Program-made: the position numbers and the translations under genes
Shown here: positions 7,251-15,013 of the stretch, one piece after another
Numbering within the stretch: position 1 is the stretch's first letter
How the letters are laid out: every line of letters begins with the position of its first letter
Notes under the pieces: model-generated
Database searches by the model: none
Told to the model about the DNA's origin: nothing
Seen by the model: the letters and a program-made list of their open reading frames with translations, nothing else
Assembly: GCA_937997955.1 (NCBI GenBank)
Contig: CALLDR010000062.1
Coordinates: 1-32,991, forward strand
Direction: 5' to 3'
DNA length: 32,991 bases
DNA from: an uncultured Emergencia sp.
Lineage (GTDB): Bacteria > Bacillota > Clostridia > Peptostreptococcales > Anaerovoracaceae

Positions 7251-7775
7251 ATGAAGATTGATACATTTGAAAAGACCATTTCTGTAGCCGACTATCTGGA
7301 AGGCTATGTCAACGTGGAAGAATTTCTGGAATGCTGCAAGGTCTGCGAAAACTACGATCAAAAGTGGTGCTGCCCTTCCTTCTCCTTTGATCCCGTGGAG
7401 GATTACTGGAAAAACTACGAGCGGCTGTACGTGATCGGCCAAAAAATGTGTCTGGCAGAGGAGGAAAAACAAGACTGGCAGACTTTGATGAAGCAGGTCA
7501 AGAGCGGCATGACAGAGATCCTGTACGCCAAGGAGGCGGAGTATCCGGGCAGCGTGTCCCTGTCCGCCGGCAGCTGCACCATCTGCGGCGAGAACAACTG
7601 TACAAAAAAAGACGGCGCGCCGTGCCGTTTCCCGGAAAAGATGCGCTATTCCATCGAGGCCCTGGGCGGCAACGTGGGTCTGACCGCCAGCCGCCTGCTG
7701 GGCATAGACCTCCAATGGATTACAGAAGGCCAGGTGCCCGACTATTTCGTCCTGGTCGGAGGCTTGCTGTATTAG
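7251..7775 (+). CDS. DUF2284 cysteine-rich, predicted metal-binding protein
   Basis: 174 residues with the two cysteine clusters of the DUF2284 family. The first is C28-C29, C32 and C40-C41 (reading KWCCPSF); the second is C109, C112, C117 and C125 (GSCTICGENNC and APCRFP), followed by the conserved YSIEALG segment. These clusters are predicted to hold iron-sulfur centres or zinc; the function is not established. There is no Shine-Dalgarno sequence before the ATG, and the -10 of the overlapping promoter ends 6 bp upstream, so the message may be leaderless. No downstream methionine gives a better start. Confidence 0.8.
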   Translation: MKIDTFEKTISVADYLEGYVNVEEFLECCKVCENYDQKWCCPSFSFDPVEDYWKNYERLYVIGQKMCLAEEEKQDWQTLMKQVKSGMTEILYAKEAEYPGSVSLSAGSCTICGENNCTKKDGAPCRFPEKMRYSIEALGGNVGLTASRLLGIDLQWITEGQVPDYFVLVGGLLY

Positions 7776-7804
7776 CCGTCAAAGGGTGTCCGTCAGAAGT
7801 CTTT

Positions 7805-7868
7805 CACACGCCGGACGCTTCGGCGTGTGCGCTTTGACGTGTCAGCTTCGGCATGCGGGCTTTGACGT
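7805..7868. repeat. Hairpin and 28-bp-period direct repeat after the DUF2284 gene
   Basis: CACACGCC (7805-7812) and GGCGTGTG (7822-7829) form an 8-bp stem. It overlaps two 24-bp direct copies (7817-7840 and 7845-7868, 21 of 24 identical) that begin GCTTCGGC and end GCTTTGACGT. There is no T run, so this is not a standard terminator. Confidence 0.55.
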
Positions 7869-7920
7869 ATAAGGCCGGGCAGATGGGTCAGTCAGGCAAG
7901 GGCTCCTTTGATCACGGAGA

Positions 7921-8694
7921 TCAGGCGGGAATGTCACCGACGCTACTCAGGATCAGCCGCGGACGGTAAGGGAAGTTGTCTACCTCGTCCCGGCTGGTGA
8001 CGCCGGACAGGACCAGAATCGTGTCCAGACCGCTTTCCATGCCGCCGATGATGTCCGTGTCCATCCGGTCGCCGATCATGGCGGTCTCCTCGGAGTGGAC
8101 GCCCAGAAGACGGAGCCCCGTGCGCATCATCAGAGGGTTCGGTTTGCCGACGAAGTAAGCCTGTTTCCCTGTCGCCATCTCTATGGGTGAGATGAGAGCG
8201 CGGCAGGCCGGTATGATGCCTCTGCTTGACGGTCCGGTCATATCGAAGTTGGTGCCGATCAGCCTGGAACCGCTGCGGACCAGGTTCACGGCCTTGCAGA
8301 TGGCTTCGTAGTTGTAGCTCTGGCTTTCGCCGACGATGACGTAGTCCGGATCCTTGTCCGTGATGGCGACGCCGCACTGGTACAGGGCGCCTACCAGACC
8401 CGGTTCTCCGATGACGTAAGCGCTGCAGTGGCGGGTCTGATCGCTGACAAACTTTGCCGTAGCCAGGGCGCTGGTATAGAAATGGCTTTCGTCCACGTCC
8501 AGTCCCATGGTCTGCAGCTTCAGCCGCAGCTCCAGCGGCGTCTGGCCGCTGTTGTTGGTCAGAAACAGAAATTCCTTGTTTTCCCGGTACAGCCAGTCGA
8601 CGAATTCCCTGACCCCCGGCAGAAGCCTGCCGCCCCAGTAGATGACGCCGTCCATATCGCAGATAAATCCTTTTTTTGCTCGTAAAGCTTCCAT
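7921..8694 (-). CDS. HAD-superfamily IIA (NagD-like) phosphatase
   Basis: A 257-residue haloacid-dehalogenase hydrolase, probably dephosphorylating a sugar phosphate or nucleotide in the cytoplasm. All four motifs are visible: D13-x-D15 in CDMDGVIYWG (nucleophile and acid/base), LTNNSG at 45-50, the lysine K184 in FVGKPNP, and GDRMDTD at 208-214 for Mg2+. The spacing, with the cap between motifs II and III, is that of the NagD/UmpH/4-nitrophenylphosphatase branch. Start 8694 is preferred because a GGAGAGGGGGG stretch precedes it; the longer reading starts before this site. The exact substrate cannot be read from the sequence. Confidence 0.9.
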   Translation of the reverse strand: MEALRAKKGFICDMDGVIYWGGRLLPGVREFVDWLYRENKEFLFLTNNSGQTPLELRLKLQTMGLDVDESHFYTSALATAKFVSDQTRHCSAYVIGEPGLVGALYQCGVAITDKDPDYVIVGESQSYNYEAICKAVNLVRSGSRLIGTNFDMTGPSSRGIIPACRALISPIEMATGKQAYFVGKPNPLMMRTGLRLLGVHSEETAMIGDRMDTDIIGGMESGLDTILVLSGVTSRDEVDNFPYRPRLILSSVGDIPA

Positions 8695-8824
8695 TATATA
8701 GTTCCCCCCTCTCCTTTTCAAAGCGGACGGAGCATAGCCGCCGCTGTCGCTGCCTCTTCTGATAGGCAGTATACGATATCTCTGTAAACTTTTATACCCC
8801 GGTCATGTAAAAGATATGTGAAAG

Positions 8825-9739
8825 TTATTTCTCGTCGGTGAGAAACAGGAGAAAATCGTTTTCGTAGTAGTCTGAGAAGCAGTCTACGAAGGCGCTTTCC
8901 GTCCCCTTCAGTTTCTTGCCTTTTTTGTATGCCACCACCGTGGACAGGGTTTCCTCCGGCATGACGGGCACTGCCGTGATGTCGGGGCCGCCGTAGTGGC
9001 CGACGGATTCGGAGGCCAAAATGATGCCTTCGTCCGCGGCGACCATCTCCAGAAGCATGTTGGCGTCGGTGGTCAGCAGGGTTACGTTGAATTTGGTGCC
9101 GTTGGCGTCATACAGACCTTTGGTGTAGTCGTAGAAAGAGGAATTGACGTCGCCGGTGAGCAGGGGCAGGTCTGCCAGCTCTTCCATGTGAAGCTCCTTC
9201 CGGCCGGCATAGGGATTCCTCTTGCTGAGAATGACGCACAGAGGCTCATCGATCAGCTTCCGGTACGCGATGTACGGAGGAATGTCCGTCTCTCTGGCCT
9301 TCAGCACGGCAAAGTCCAGCTGATCGTTTTTCAGCATTTCATAGCAGTGGTAATTCTCCAGAATCTGAATACTGCCCAGCACGTTGGCGTTGGTCTGAAA
9401 GAAGCGGTTGATGACCGGCACCAGGCCGACGATCTTGTAAAATGGAAACATGCCGATATTGAGAATGGCCTTTCCCTCGCTTTTGTTCTGGCCGAAGGCT
9501 TCCATCAGGTCATCTAAGGCCTCCACGATCTTCAAACTGTATTTTTGAAATTTCCGGCCGTCCTCTGTCAGCTCGATACCCTGCGGCGTCCTGTCAAAAA
9601 GCTTTACGTCCAGCTCGTTTTCCAAAACCCCGACCTGCTGGGATATGGTGGGCTGGGTGATGTAAAGGGCCCGCGCCGCTTTAGAGAAATTCTTTTGTTT
9701 CGCGACCTCTAAAAAATAGTAGATCTGTCGTAATTCCAT
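8825..9739 (-). CDS. LysR-family transcriptional regulator
   Basis: 304 residues with the standard LysR layout: an N-terminal winged helix (MELRQIYYFLEVAKQKNFSKAA, then SQQVGVLENELDVKLFDR), a linker helix, and a two-lobed periplasmic-binding-like effector domain from about residue 90. Start 9739 is fixed by AAAGGA 8 nt upstream and by the canonical ELRQ start. It is divergent from the M20 amidohydrolase operon at 9985, the usual arrangement for a LysR activator of its neighbour. The effector is unknown but may be the conjugate handled by those amidohydrolases. The intergenic region holds a T-N11-A-type dyad. Confidence 0.93.
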   Translation of the reverse strand: MELRQIYYFLEVAKQKNFSKAARALYITQPTISQQVGVLENELDVKLFDRTPQGIELTEDGRKFQKYSLKIVEALDDLMEAFGQNKSEGKAILNIGMFPFYKIVGLVPVINRFFQTNANVLGSIQILENYHCYEMLKNDQLDFAVLKARETDIPPYIAYRKLIDEPLCVILSKRNPYAGRKELHMEELADLPLLTGDVNSSFYDYTKGLYDANGTKFNVTLLTTDANMLLEMVAADEGIILASESVGHYGGPDITAVPVMPEETLSTVVAYKKGKKLKGTESAFVDCFSDYYENDFLLFLTDEK

Positions 9740-9774
9740 GGAATATTCCTTTCTGTTGATAGGGGTGCATGACG

Positions 9775-9795
9775 GTGACATGTGATGGTGACATG
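9775..9795. repeat. Direct repeat GGTGACATG near the lysR start
   Basis: GGTGACATG occurs twice with a 12-bp offset (9775-9783 and 9787-9795), just upstream of lysR. It could be a regulatory half-site pair; nothing else identifies it. Confidence 0.35.
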
Positions 9796-9862
9796 GTTTG
9801 GCTATAATATTGATAGGTTTTTCCTCATGAAACGATTATATCCTACAATGAAAGGTTTGTCC

Positions 9863-9877
9863 ATAGGTAAAATCTAT
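9863..9877. promoter_or_regulatory. Candidate LysR-type operator (T-N11-A dyad)
   Basis: ATAG-N7-CTAT fits the ATAC/T-N-GTAT-like, T-N11-A pattern typical of LysR boxes (T9864 and A9876). It lies between the divergent lysR and M20 genes, about 110-120 bp from each start. Confidence 0.45.
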
Positions 9878-9984
9878 AGGAATATTGCGACTTTCTATTT
9901 CCCTTTTTCGACAAAACCTTCTAAAATAATAGGCGACGAAATATAGAAAACTGGTGTTTTAACCAAAAAAAGGAATGATTTTTT

Positions 9985-11187
9985 ATGAGTGACAACCAAA
10001 AATTGATACAGGCCGACGACGTCCAGGCGTGTCTTTCAGAAGTGATAGAGATCAGAAGAGACCTGCACAGACACCCTGAGATCGGCAGCAAAGAATTTCG
10101 TACTTCAGGCGTCATAAAAGAAAAGCTTGCCGAGTACGGTGTGGACTCCATAGAGAGCCCGCTTCCTACGGCAGTGGTAGCTTTGATCCACGGAAAGAAA
10201 GGGCCGGGCAGATGCGTGGCACTCCGGGCGGACATTGACGCCTTGCCGGTAGAAGAACAGACAGGACTGCCTTTTTCCAGTGAAGTGCCTGGCATGATGC
10301 ATGCCTGCGGCCACGATATGCATACGTCCATGCTTCTGGGAGTAGCCAGGATCCTCTGCCAGAAGAGAGATGAGTTCGCCGGAACGGTTAAGCTGATCTT
10401 CCAGCACAGTGAGGATACACAGCCGGGCGGCGCCAAGTTCCTGACAGAGGCTGGGGTTATGGAGAACCCTCACGTAGACGCTATTTTCGGTATGCATGTA
10501 TTCCCTGACGAAAAGGTCGGCAAGATCGGCCTGCATCCGGGACCTTTGACCACATCTGTAGACGTCTATGACTTTACCGTCAAAGGCAAGGGCGGACATG
10601 GTTCAGCGCCGCATACCACCAAGGATCCGATTCTGGCGGCCTGCCAGATGGTACTGCTGCTGCAGCAGGTTCCTGCCAGATATATCAATCCGCTGGAGAC
10701 CGTGATCTTCCCGGTCAGCGTGATACAGGCAGGCGAAGCGGTCAACGTAATTCCATCAGAAGCCAAGTTCTCCGGCGTTTCCCGCTGCTACGTAAACTCC
10801 GTTCGTGAGGACGTGGATAAGCAGGTGCGCCAGATCACGAGAGGCGTAGAGGAACTGAGCGGATGCACCATCGAAATCGACCGGCTTTCCAGCTATCCTC
10901 CTTGCTATAACGATGAAGAGCTTACGGCTATGGCGGGACAGGTACTGCGTGAACAGCTGGGAGAGGATAATGTCATCGACTTGAAAGAACCGATGTCCTT
11001 CAGCGAAGACTTCAGCTATTACGGCGAGATGACGGGAACACCGTCCCTGTATATGATGCTCTACGCGGGCCACGAAGGCGAGCTGGTATCGCTGCATAAT
11101 CCTAAGTGCGCCATGAAAGAGGAAGCTATGCCGGTAGGTATGGAGGCCATGGCGTCTATGGCGCTGGCATATCTGCAGAAGGCGTAA
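9985..11187 (+). CDS. M20-family amidohydrolase (aminoacylase/hippurate hydrolase-like), first copy
   Basis: 400 residues of the M20D amidohydrolase type, cytosolic di-metal enzymes that cleave N-acyl amino acids or aminobenzoyl-glutamate-like conjugates. Metal-site motifs are present: MHACGHD (C108, H110), an acidic residue at E143 in QHSED where relatives read QPAEE, H171 in GMHV, and a C-terminal histidine in LHNPK. KGKGGHGSAPH marks the dimerisation-lid region. AAGGA lies upstream of ATG 9985. It is the first gene of a LysR-controlled set followed by a transporter and a second M20 enzyme, suggesting uptake and cleavage of a conjugate. The 'HSEDTQPGG' insertion differs from the partner enzyme. 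Confidence 0.9.
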   Translation: MSDNQKLIQADDVQACLSEVIEIRRDLHRHPEIGSKEFRTSGVIKEKLAEYGVDSIESPLPTAVVALIHGKKGPGRCVALRADIDALPVEEQTGLPFSSEVPGMMHACGHDMHTSMLLGVARILCQKRDEFAGTVKLIFQHSEDTQPGGAKFLTEAGVMENPHVDAIFGMHVFPDEKVGKIGLHPGPLTTSVDVYDFTVKGKGGHGSAPHTTKDPILAACQMVLLLQQVPARYINPLETVIFPVSVIQAGEAVNVIPSEAKFSGVSRCYVNSVREDVDKQVRQITRGVEELSGCTIEIDRLSSYPPCYNDEELTAMAGQVLREQLGEDNVIDLKEPMSFSEDFSYYGEMTGTPSLYMMLYAGHEGELVSLHNPKCAMKEEAMPVGMEAMASMALAYLQKA

Positions 11188-11402
11188 AAGGCCGGACCTC
11201 CGGACCTATGGTACACGCCGGGCCTGCGGCCGCATAACCTGCCTGCGGCTGAGGCCGCGGCGGCGGTCGGTATAGTTGTGTACAGCTATATATAACTGTA
11301 CGATGAAAGATATATGATTGAAGAGGCCGGAGCTGCTTTCGCATCGCACGGGCAGCGCCGCCTTGGATATAAATAAAACCCTATAGAAAGGAAGAAAGAA
11401 CA
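11188..11402 (+). promoter_or_regulatory. Structured intercistronic region between M20 and transporter
   Basis: 215 bp without a gene. It contains GTACAG (11280-11285) with CTGTAC (11296-11301) around an AT core, GC-rich complementary blocks GCGGCC and GGCCGC upstream, and an unstructured end with AGAAAGGAAG before the transporter ATG. No T-run terminator is seen. It may be a processing, attenuation or stability element, or hold a second promoter. Confidence 0.3.
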
Positions 11403-12605
11403 ATGTATAATTTCTTGTTAGCATTCGTGATCTGCGCGCTGGTCTATGTTATCGGTGAATGGGTCGCAACACTTACAAAAGCATGGATTCCATCTGTCTT
11501 TGTAACCGCGGTGGTAATCCTGATCGGTTACTGGACCGTGATTCCAAAAGAAGTCATCAGTGACAGTGCCCTGTATGGATTTGCAGGATCGACCGGTATT
11601 TATTTATTGATTACTCACATGGGTACAGTCATCAGTCTGAAACAGCTGATTCAGCAGTGGAGGACTGTCGTCGTCTGCCTGGTCGGACTGGCCGGCATGA
11701 TGGTGCTGGGTTACTTTGTAGCTCCGATCATCATCGATAAGACTCTGGTTATCGCGGGTCTGCCGCCTCTCACCGGTGGTATCGTAGCCGCTACGATCAT
11801 GCAGCAGGCTGCTCAGGCCAAAGGATTGGAGGTCGCTGCGGTCTTCGCTATCGCCATGTACTGCATCCAGGGCTTTGCCGGATATCCGATCACTGCCATC
11901 TGCCTGCAGAAGGAAGGCAGAAGACTGCTGAAGGAACTGCGCAGCGGTGAAATCGTTCTGACCGACGAGGACAGAAAGAACATGGCTACTGTAGGTCTGA
12001 CCGCGGTTTCCAACGATGACAACACAAAGCGTCTGATCCCGCCAGTTCCTGATAAGTGGAACACACCGGTATTCATGTTCCTGAAGCTGGGTATCGTAGC
12101 TTGGCTGGCATCACAGCTGGGTGCGCTGACCGGCATCAGCGGCGCAATTTGGGCGCTGGTTCTGGGCGTTGTATTCACCACCCTTGGTTTCCTGGAAACC
12201 AATCTGCTGACCAGAGCGAACTCCTTCCAGATCGTTATGTTCGCGTTGATGATGTACATCTTTGACGGCCTGAAGGACTGCACTCCTGCGATGCTGAAGT
12301 CCATCATCGGACCGATGATCATCCTGATCATCATCGGCGTTGTCGGTATGGCAATCGGCGCTTTCATCATCGCAAAGATTCTGCGCATGTCCTTCCCTCT
12401 GGCATTTGCCAACGGTCTGACCGCGCTGTACGGATTCCCTTGCGACGCTATCATTACAACATCCACCTGTGAAGCTCTGGGCGAAACAGAAGAAGAAGTC
12501 CAGTACCTGATGAGCAAGATGTTCCCATCCATGGTAGTAGGCGGATTCATCACTGTAACGATCACATCTGTATTTATTGCAGGTATCTTCGCCGGAATGC
12601 TGTAA
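11403..12605 (+). CDS. Multispanning transporter, GltS/ESS-like fold, substrate unknown
   Basis: A 400-residue hydrophobic protein with about 10-11 membrane segments in two similar halves separated by a charged loop near residues 180-215. Each half has a glycine/proline-rich re-entrant-like segment (GLPPLTGGIVAATIM; FANGLTALYGFPCDA). The order of segments and C-terminal architecture resemble Na+/glutamate symporters of the GltS family, but the similarity is by eye and remote, and it is not the 500-residue AbgT family expected beside such enzymes. It sits between two M20 amidohydrolases, so it probably imports their conjugate or exports a product. AAAGGAAG precedes the ATG. Confidence 0.6.
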   Translation: MYNFLLAFVICALVYVIGEWVATLTKAWIPSVFVTAVVILIGYWTVIPKEVISDSALYGFAGSTGIYLLITHMGTVISLKQLIQQWRTVVVCLVGLAGMMVLGYFVAPIIIDKTLVIAGLPPLTGGIVAATIMQQAAQAKGLEVAAVFAIAMYCIQGFAGYPITAICLQKEGRRLLKELRSGEIVLTDEDRKNMATVGLTAVSNDDNTKRLIPPVPDKWNTPVFMFLKLGIVAWLASQLGALTGISGAIWALVLGVVFTTLGFLETNLLTRANSFQIVMFALMMYIFDGLKDCTPAMLKSIIGPMIILIIIGVVGMAIGAFIIAKILRMSFPLAFANGLTALYGFPCDAIITTSTCEALGETEEEVQYLMSKMFPSMVVGGFITVTITSVFIAGIFAGML

Positions 12606-12628
12606 AATAAAGTGCAAGGTGATTTAGT

Positions 12629-13801
12629 ATGAGATTAGAAGAAACTGCGAAAAAATATGAGGACTATCTGGCCCAGATGCGGTATCATTTCCACGCCCAT
12701 CCTGAGGTCAGTGAGAAAGAATTTGAAACCTGCCGCGTCATCAGAGAAGAACTGGACAAGATGGGTGTAGAATGGAGACAGTGCGGCATTGAAACCGGAA
12801 CACTGGCAACGATCAAAGGCGACAAGCCGGGCAGAACGATCTTGATCCGCGGCGACATCGACGCTTTGACCGTACAGGAAGAGACGGGACTGCCGTATGC
12901 CAGCCAGAACGAAGGTATCATGCACGCCTGCGGCCATGACTGCCACATCTCCATGATGCTGACGGCGACACAGATTTTGAACGACATGCGTTCTGAACTG
13001 TGCGGAACTGTGAAGCTGGCGTTCCAGCCGGCGGAGGAGATCGCTGTGGGCGCGAAGGCCATGATCGCGGACGGCGCTTTGGAAGGCGTCGAGGGCTGTT
13101 TTGCCATTCACGTATGGACCGACGTGCCGTCGGGACATGTGTGCTGCAAGGCGGGACCAAGAATGGCGTCCGCTGACTGGTTCAAGCTGTTCATCACAGG
13201 CAAGGGCGGCCACGGAGCCGCGCCTCATCAGTGCATCGACGCCGCAGTGGCTTCAGCGGCCATTGTGAACAACCTGCAGACCATCGTCAGCAGAGAGATC
13301 AATCCGACGGATCCGGCGGTAGTGACAGTAGGCATCATGGATGTAGGCACCCGCTATAACATCGTTGCGGAAAAGGCAAGACTGGAAGGAACTTCCCGCT
13401 GCTTCAGCAACGAGCTGTGGGAAAACATGCCGGGACGCATCGAACAGATCGCGAAGGATACGGCAAAGACGCTCCGCTGTGAGGCAAGAATGGAGAACAT
13501 TCGTCTGGTGCCGCCGACCATCAACGATCCGATGATGGCAGGCTTCGCGGAAGGCGCTTCAGAAAAGATTCTGGGCCCGGGCAGTTCCATCTCTCTGGAG
13601 CCGACCATGGGCGGCGAAGACTTCGCGTATTTCATGCAGGAGGTTCCGGGTGCGGTTCTGCTTCTGGGAACCGGCAGCGAGGCCTGCGGCGCTGTATGGC
13701 CGAACCACTCCGGTAAATTCTGCGTAGATGAGAGCATGCTGATCAAAGGAGCTATGATCTACGCGCAGGTTGCTATGGATTTCAATGCGAGCCAGGCGTA
13801 A
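12629..13801 (+). CDS. M20-family amidohydrolase, second copy
   Basis: 390 residues, a canonical M20D amidohydrolase: MHACGHD (C101, H103), QPAEE (133-137), AIHVW (H161), GKGGHGAAPH and a C-terminal WPNHSGKF histidine. It is clearly paralogous to the enzyme at 9985 but keeps the standard QPAEE motif that the other varies. Twenty-three nt separate it from the transporter stop, and AAGGTGAT is its ribosome site, so it belongs to the same operon. Two subunits around one transporter recall E. coli AbgA/AbgB, which form a heteromer cleaving p-aminobenzoyl-glutamate. A very strong terminator follows. Confidence 0.92.
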   Translation: MRLEETAKKYEDYLAQMRYHFHAHPEVSEKEFETCRVIREELDKMGVEWRQCGIETGTLATIKGDKPGRTILIRGDIDALTVQEETGLPYASQNEGIMHACGHDCHISMMLTATQILNDMRSELCGTVKLAFQPAEEIAVGAKAMIADGALEGVEGCFAIHVWTDVPSGHVCCKAGPRMASADWFKLFITGKGGHGAAPHQCIDAAVASAAIVNNLQTIVSREINPTDPAVVTVGIMDVGTRYNIVAEKARLEGTSRCFSNELWENMPGRIEQIAKDTAKTLRCEARMENIRLVPPTINDPMMAGFAEGASEKILGPGSSISLEPTMGGEDFAYFMQEVPGAVLLLGTGSEACGAVWPNHSGKFCVDESMLIKGAMIYAQVAMDFNASQA

Positions 13802-13840
13802 GCGCAGAACTGTAAAACAGTAGAATCAAAATATATATCA

Positions 13841-13891
13841 AAAAAGCCGCGGCCCGATGGACGATGTTCTCCATCGGGCCGCGGTTTTTTT
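13841..13891 (+). terminator. Strong terminator of the M20 operon
   Basis: A perfect 15-bp GC-rich stem, 13847-13861 (CCGCGGCCCGATGGA) with 13870-13884, around an 8-nt loop, preceded by five A and followed by seven T. Confidence 0.95.
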
Positions 13892-13980
13892 GGAAAAATG
13901 ATGTTAGGAAGCGGCATAAACGCATATATTACGAAAAGATGAAACTCAAAATGAAGGAAATGGAAGGGAAGCGAGGTTTT

Positions 13981-14547
13981 ATGGGAAGAAAGGTCAGGAC
14001 AAGGCTTCGATGGAACGCGCCGGTCATTCTGACCTTTGTGGCGATCTGCACCGGGGCCTTTCTATGCAGCTTTTTTACCGCGGGCGGGGCAAATCAGCTG
14101 GTCTTCAGCGTGTACAGGTCTTCGCCGACGGATCCGCTGACCTATCTGAGACTTTTCACTCACGTCTTTGGCCATGCGGGCTGGGAGCATTTCAGCGGCA
14201 ATATGGTCATGATCCTTCTGTTGGGCCCTTTGCTGGAAGAGAAATACGGGAGCCGGAACTTGATTCCGGTTATCGCCTTGACGGCGCTTCTGACGGGGCT
14301 GCTGCAGATCCTGCTGTTTCCCCACACGGCGCTTCTGGGCGCCAGCGGCATCGTATACGCGTTTATCATTCTGTCCTCCATGACGGATATGAGGAGAGGC
14401 GATATTCCCGTAACGCTGGTGTTGATCGCCGGCATTTATCTGGGCGGGCAGGTCTATCAAGGCATCTTTTTCAGCGATCATACGGCAAATCTGATCCATG
14501 TGGCAGGAGGTGTGATCGGCGGCGTCTGCGGCTGCAGGATGCAGTAG
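13981..14547 (+). CDS. Rhomboid-family intramembrane serine protease
   Basis: 188 residues from the chosen start, six membrane segments. Rhomboid hallmarks are visible: H70-F-S-G-N74 in the second segment region, the catalytic serine S122 in GASG, and the partner histidine H173 in the last segment (HVAGG), so the protease should be active. Rhomboids cleave membrane proteins inside the bilayer. Start choice is uncertain: the open frame reaches back into the preceding terminator, which cannot be translated sensibly; ATG 13981 has GCGAGG just before it, but ATG 13939 or 13960 would add a basic N-terminus. It appears monocistronic. Confidence 0.88.
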   Translation: MGRKVRTRLRWNAPVILTFVAICTGAFLCSFFTAGGANQLVFSVYRSSPTDPLTYLRLFTHVFGHAGWEHFSGNMVMILLLGPLLEEKYGSRNLIPVIALTALLTGLLQILLFPHTALLGASGIVYAFIILSSMTDMRRGDIPVTLVLIAGIYLGGQVYQGIFFSDHTANLIHVAGGVIGGVCGCRMQ

Positions 14548-14564
14548 AAAAGAGCTGACAGGCA

Positions 14565-14633
14565 TTCGGATTCATCTGCCGCAGGCCGCCAGGGCGGAGA
14601 TTCTCTTCTCTCTACAGGATTACTGCAGATTCT
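14565..14633 (-). pseudogene. Inverted 69-bp copy of the 3' end of the Rpn gene
   Basis: This segment is the reverse complement of 15873-15941 with three mismatches in 69 bases. The original contains the last codons and stop of the Rpn gene plus about 55 bp downstream. No similarity extends to the right, so either this is the truncated end of a second, minus-strand Rpn gene, or the pair are terminal inverted repeats of a 1.38-kb unit. Confidence 0.85.
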
Positions 14634-14719
14634 ATTTCTGAAACATGTCTCTATAGCATGTCACGCCCATTCTATGGAAAAAACAACGTAAAAAAGTTTT
14701 AAACCGCGGATTTTGTCTT

Positions 14720-14788
14720 TTACCTTTCCTTCACCGGAAATCGGCGCTTCTTGGTGAATCAACAGCAGAAGGGGGCGGCACACATATA
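14720..14788 (-). pseudogene. Relic of an antiporter C-terminus
   Basis: It aligns without gaps to 16103-16171, the 3' end of the intact antiporter, at about three-quarters identity. In the matching frame it ends FTKKRRFPVKER and the same TAA stop, where the intact gene ends FTKKRWFPAKGR. The tryptophan codon before it has become TGA (14759-14761). Only about 23 codons remain, so this is a decayed fragment of a paralogue. Confidence 0.8.
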
Positions 14789-15013
14789 ACATACATATAT
14801 GATTTTTCATATGACATGGCTGGAGGCTGATCCTAGTGGGATACTCAGGTATGCCTGAGGGAACGTTTTGACATCTTTCGATACACTTTGTCGATTTTTG
14901 TCGAACGAAAAGGGATTTTGTCAATCGCCACTCTGTGGTAGGATATTGATAGAGGAAAATATTGGTTTAAAGACCGGGGAATGAGAGTTGGGATAACACA
15001 GGAGGATCAGAAC
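14789..15013 (+). other. Gene-free leader of the Rpn gene
   Basis: Contains a perfect 6-bp hairpin CTCAGG (14844-14849) / CCTGAG (14854-14859) with a TATG loop, and an AT-rich stretch with repeated TCGA/GTCGA motifs around 14876-14910. A weak promoter may lie near TTGTCA (14919-14924) and GATATT. No coding potential is seen. Confidence 0.35.

Noticed and set aside
14661..14924. An 87-codon minus-strand open frame
   Set aside because: No ribosome site, and it crosses the antiporter relic in a frame different from the one that matches the antiporter protein.
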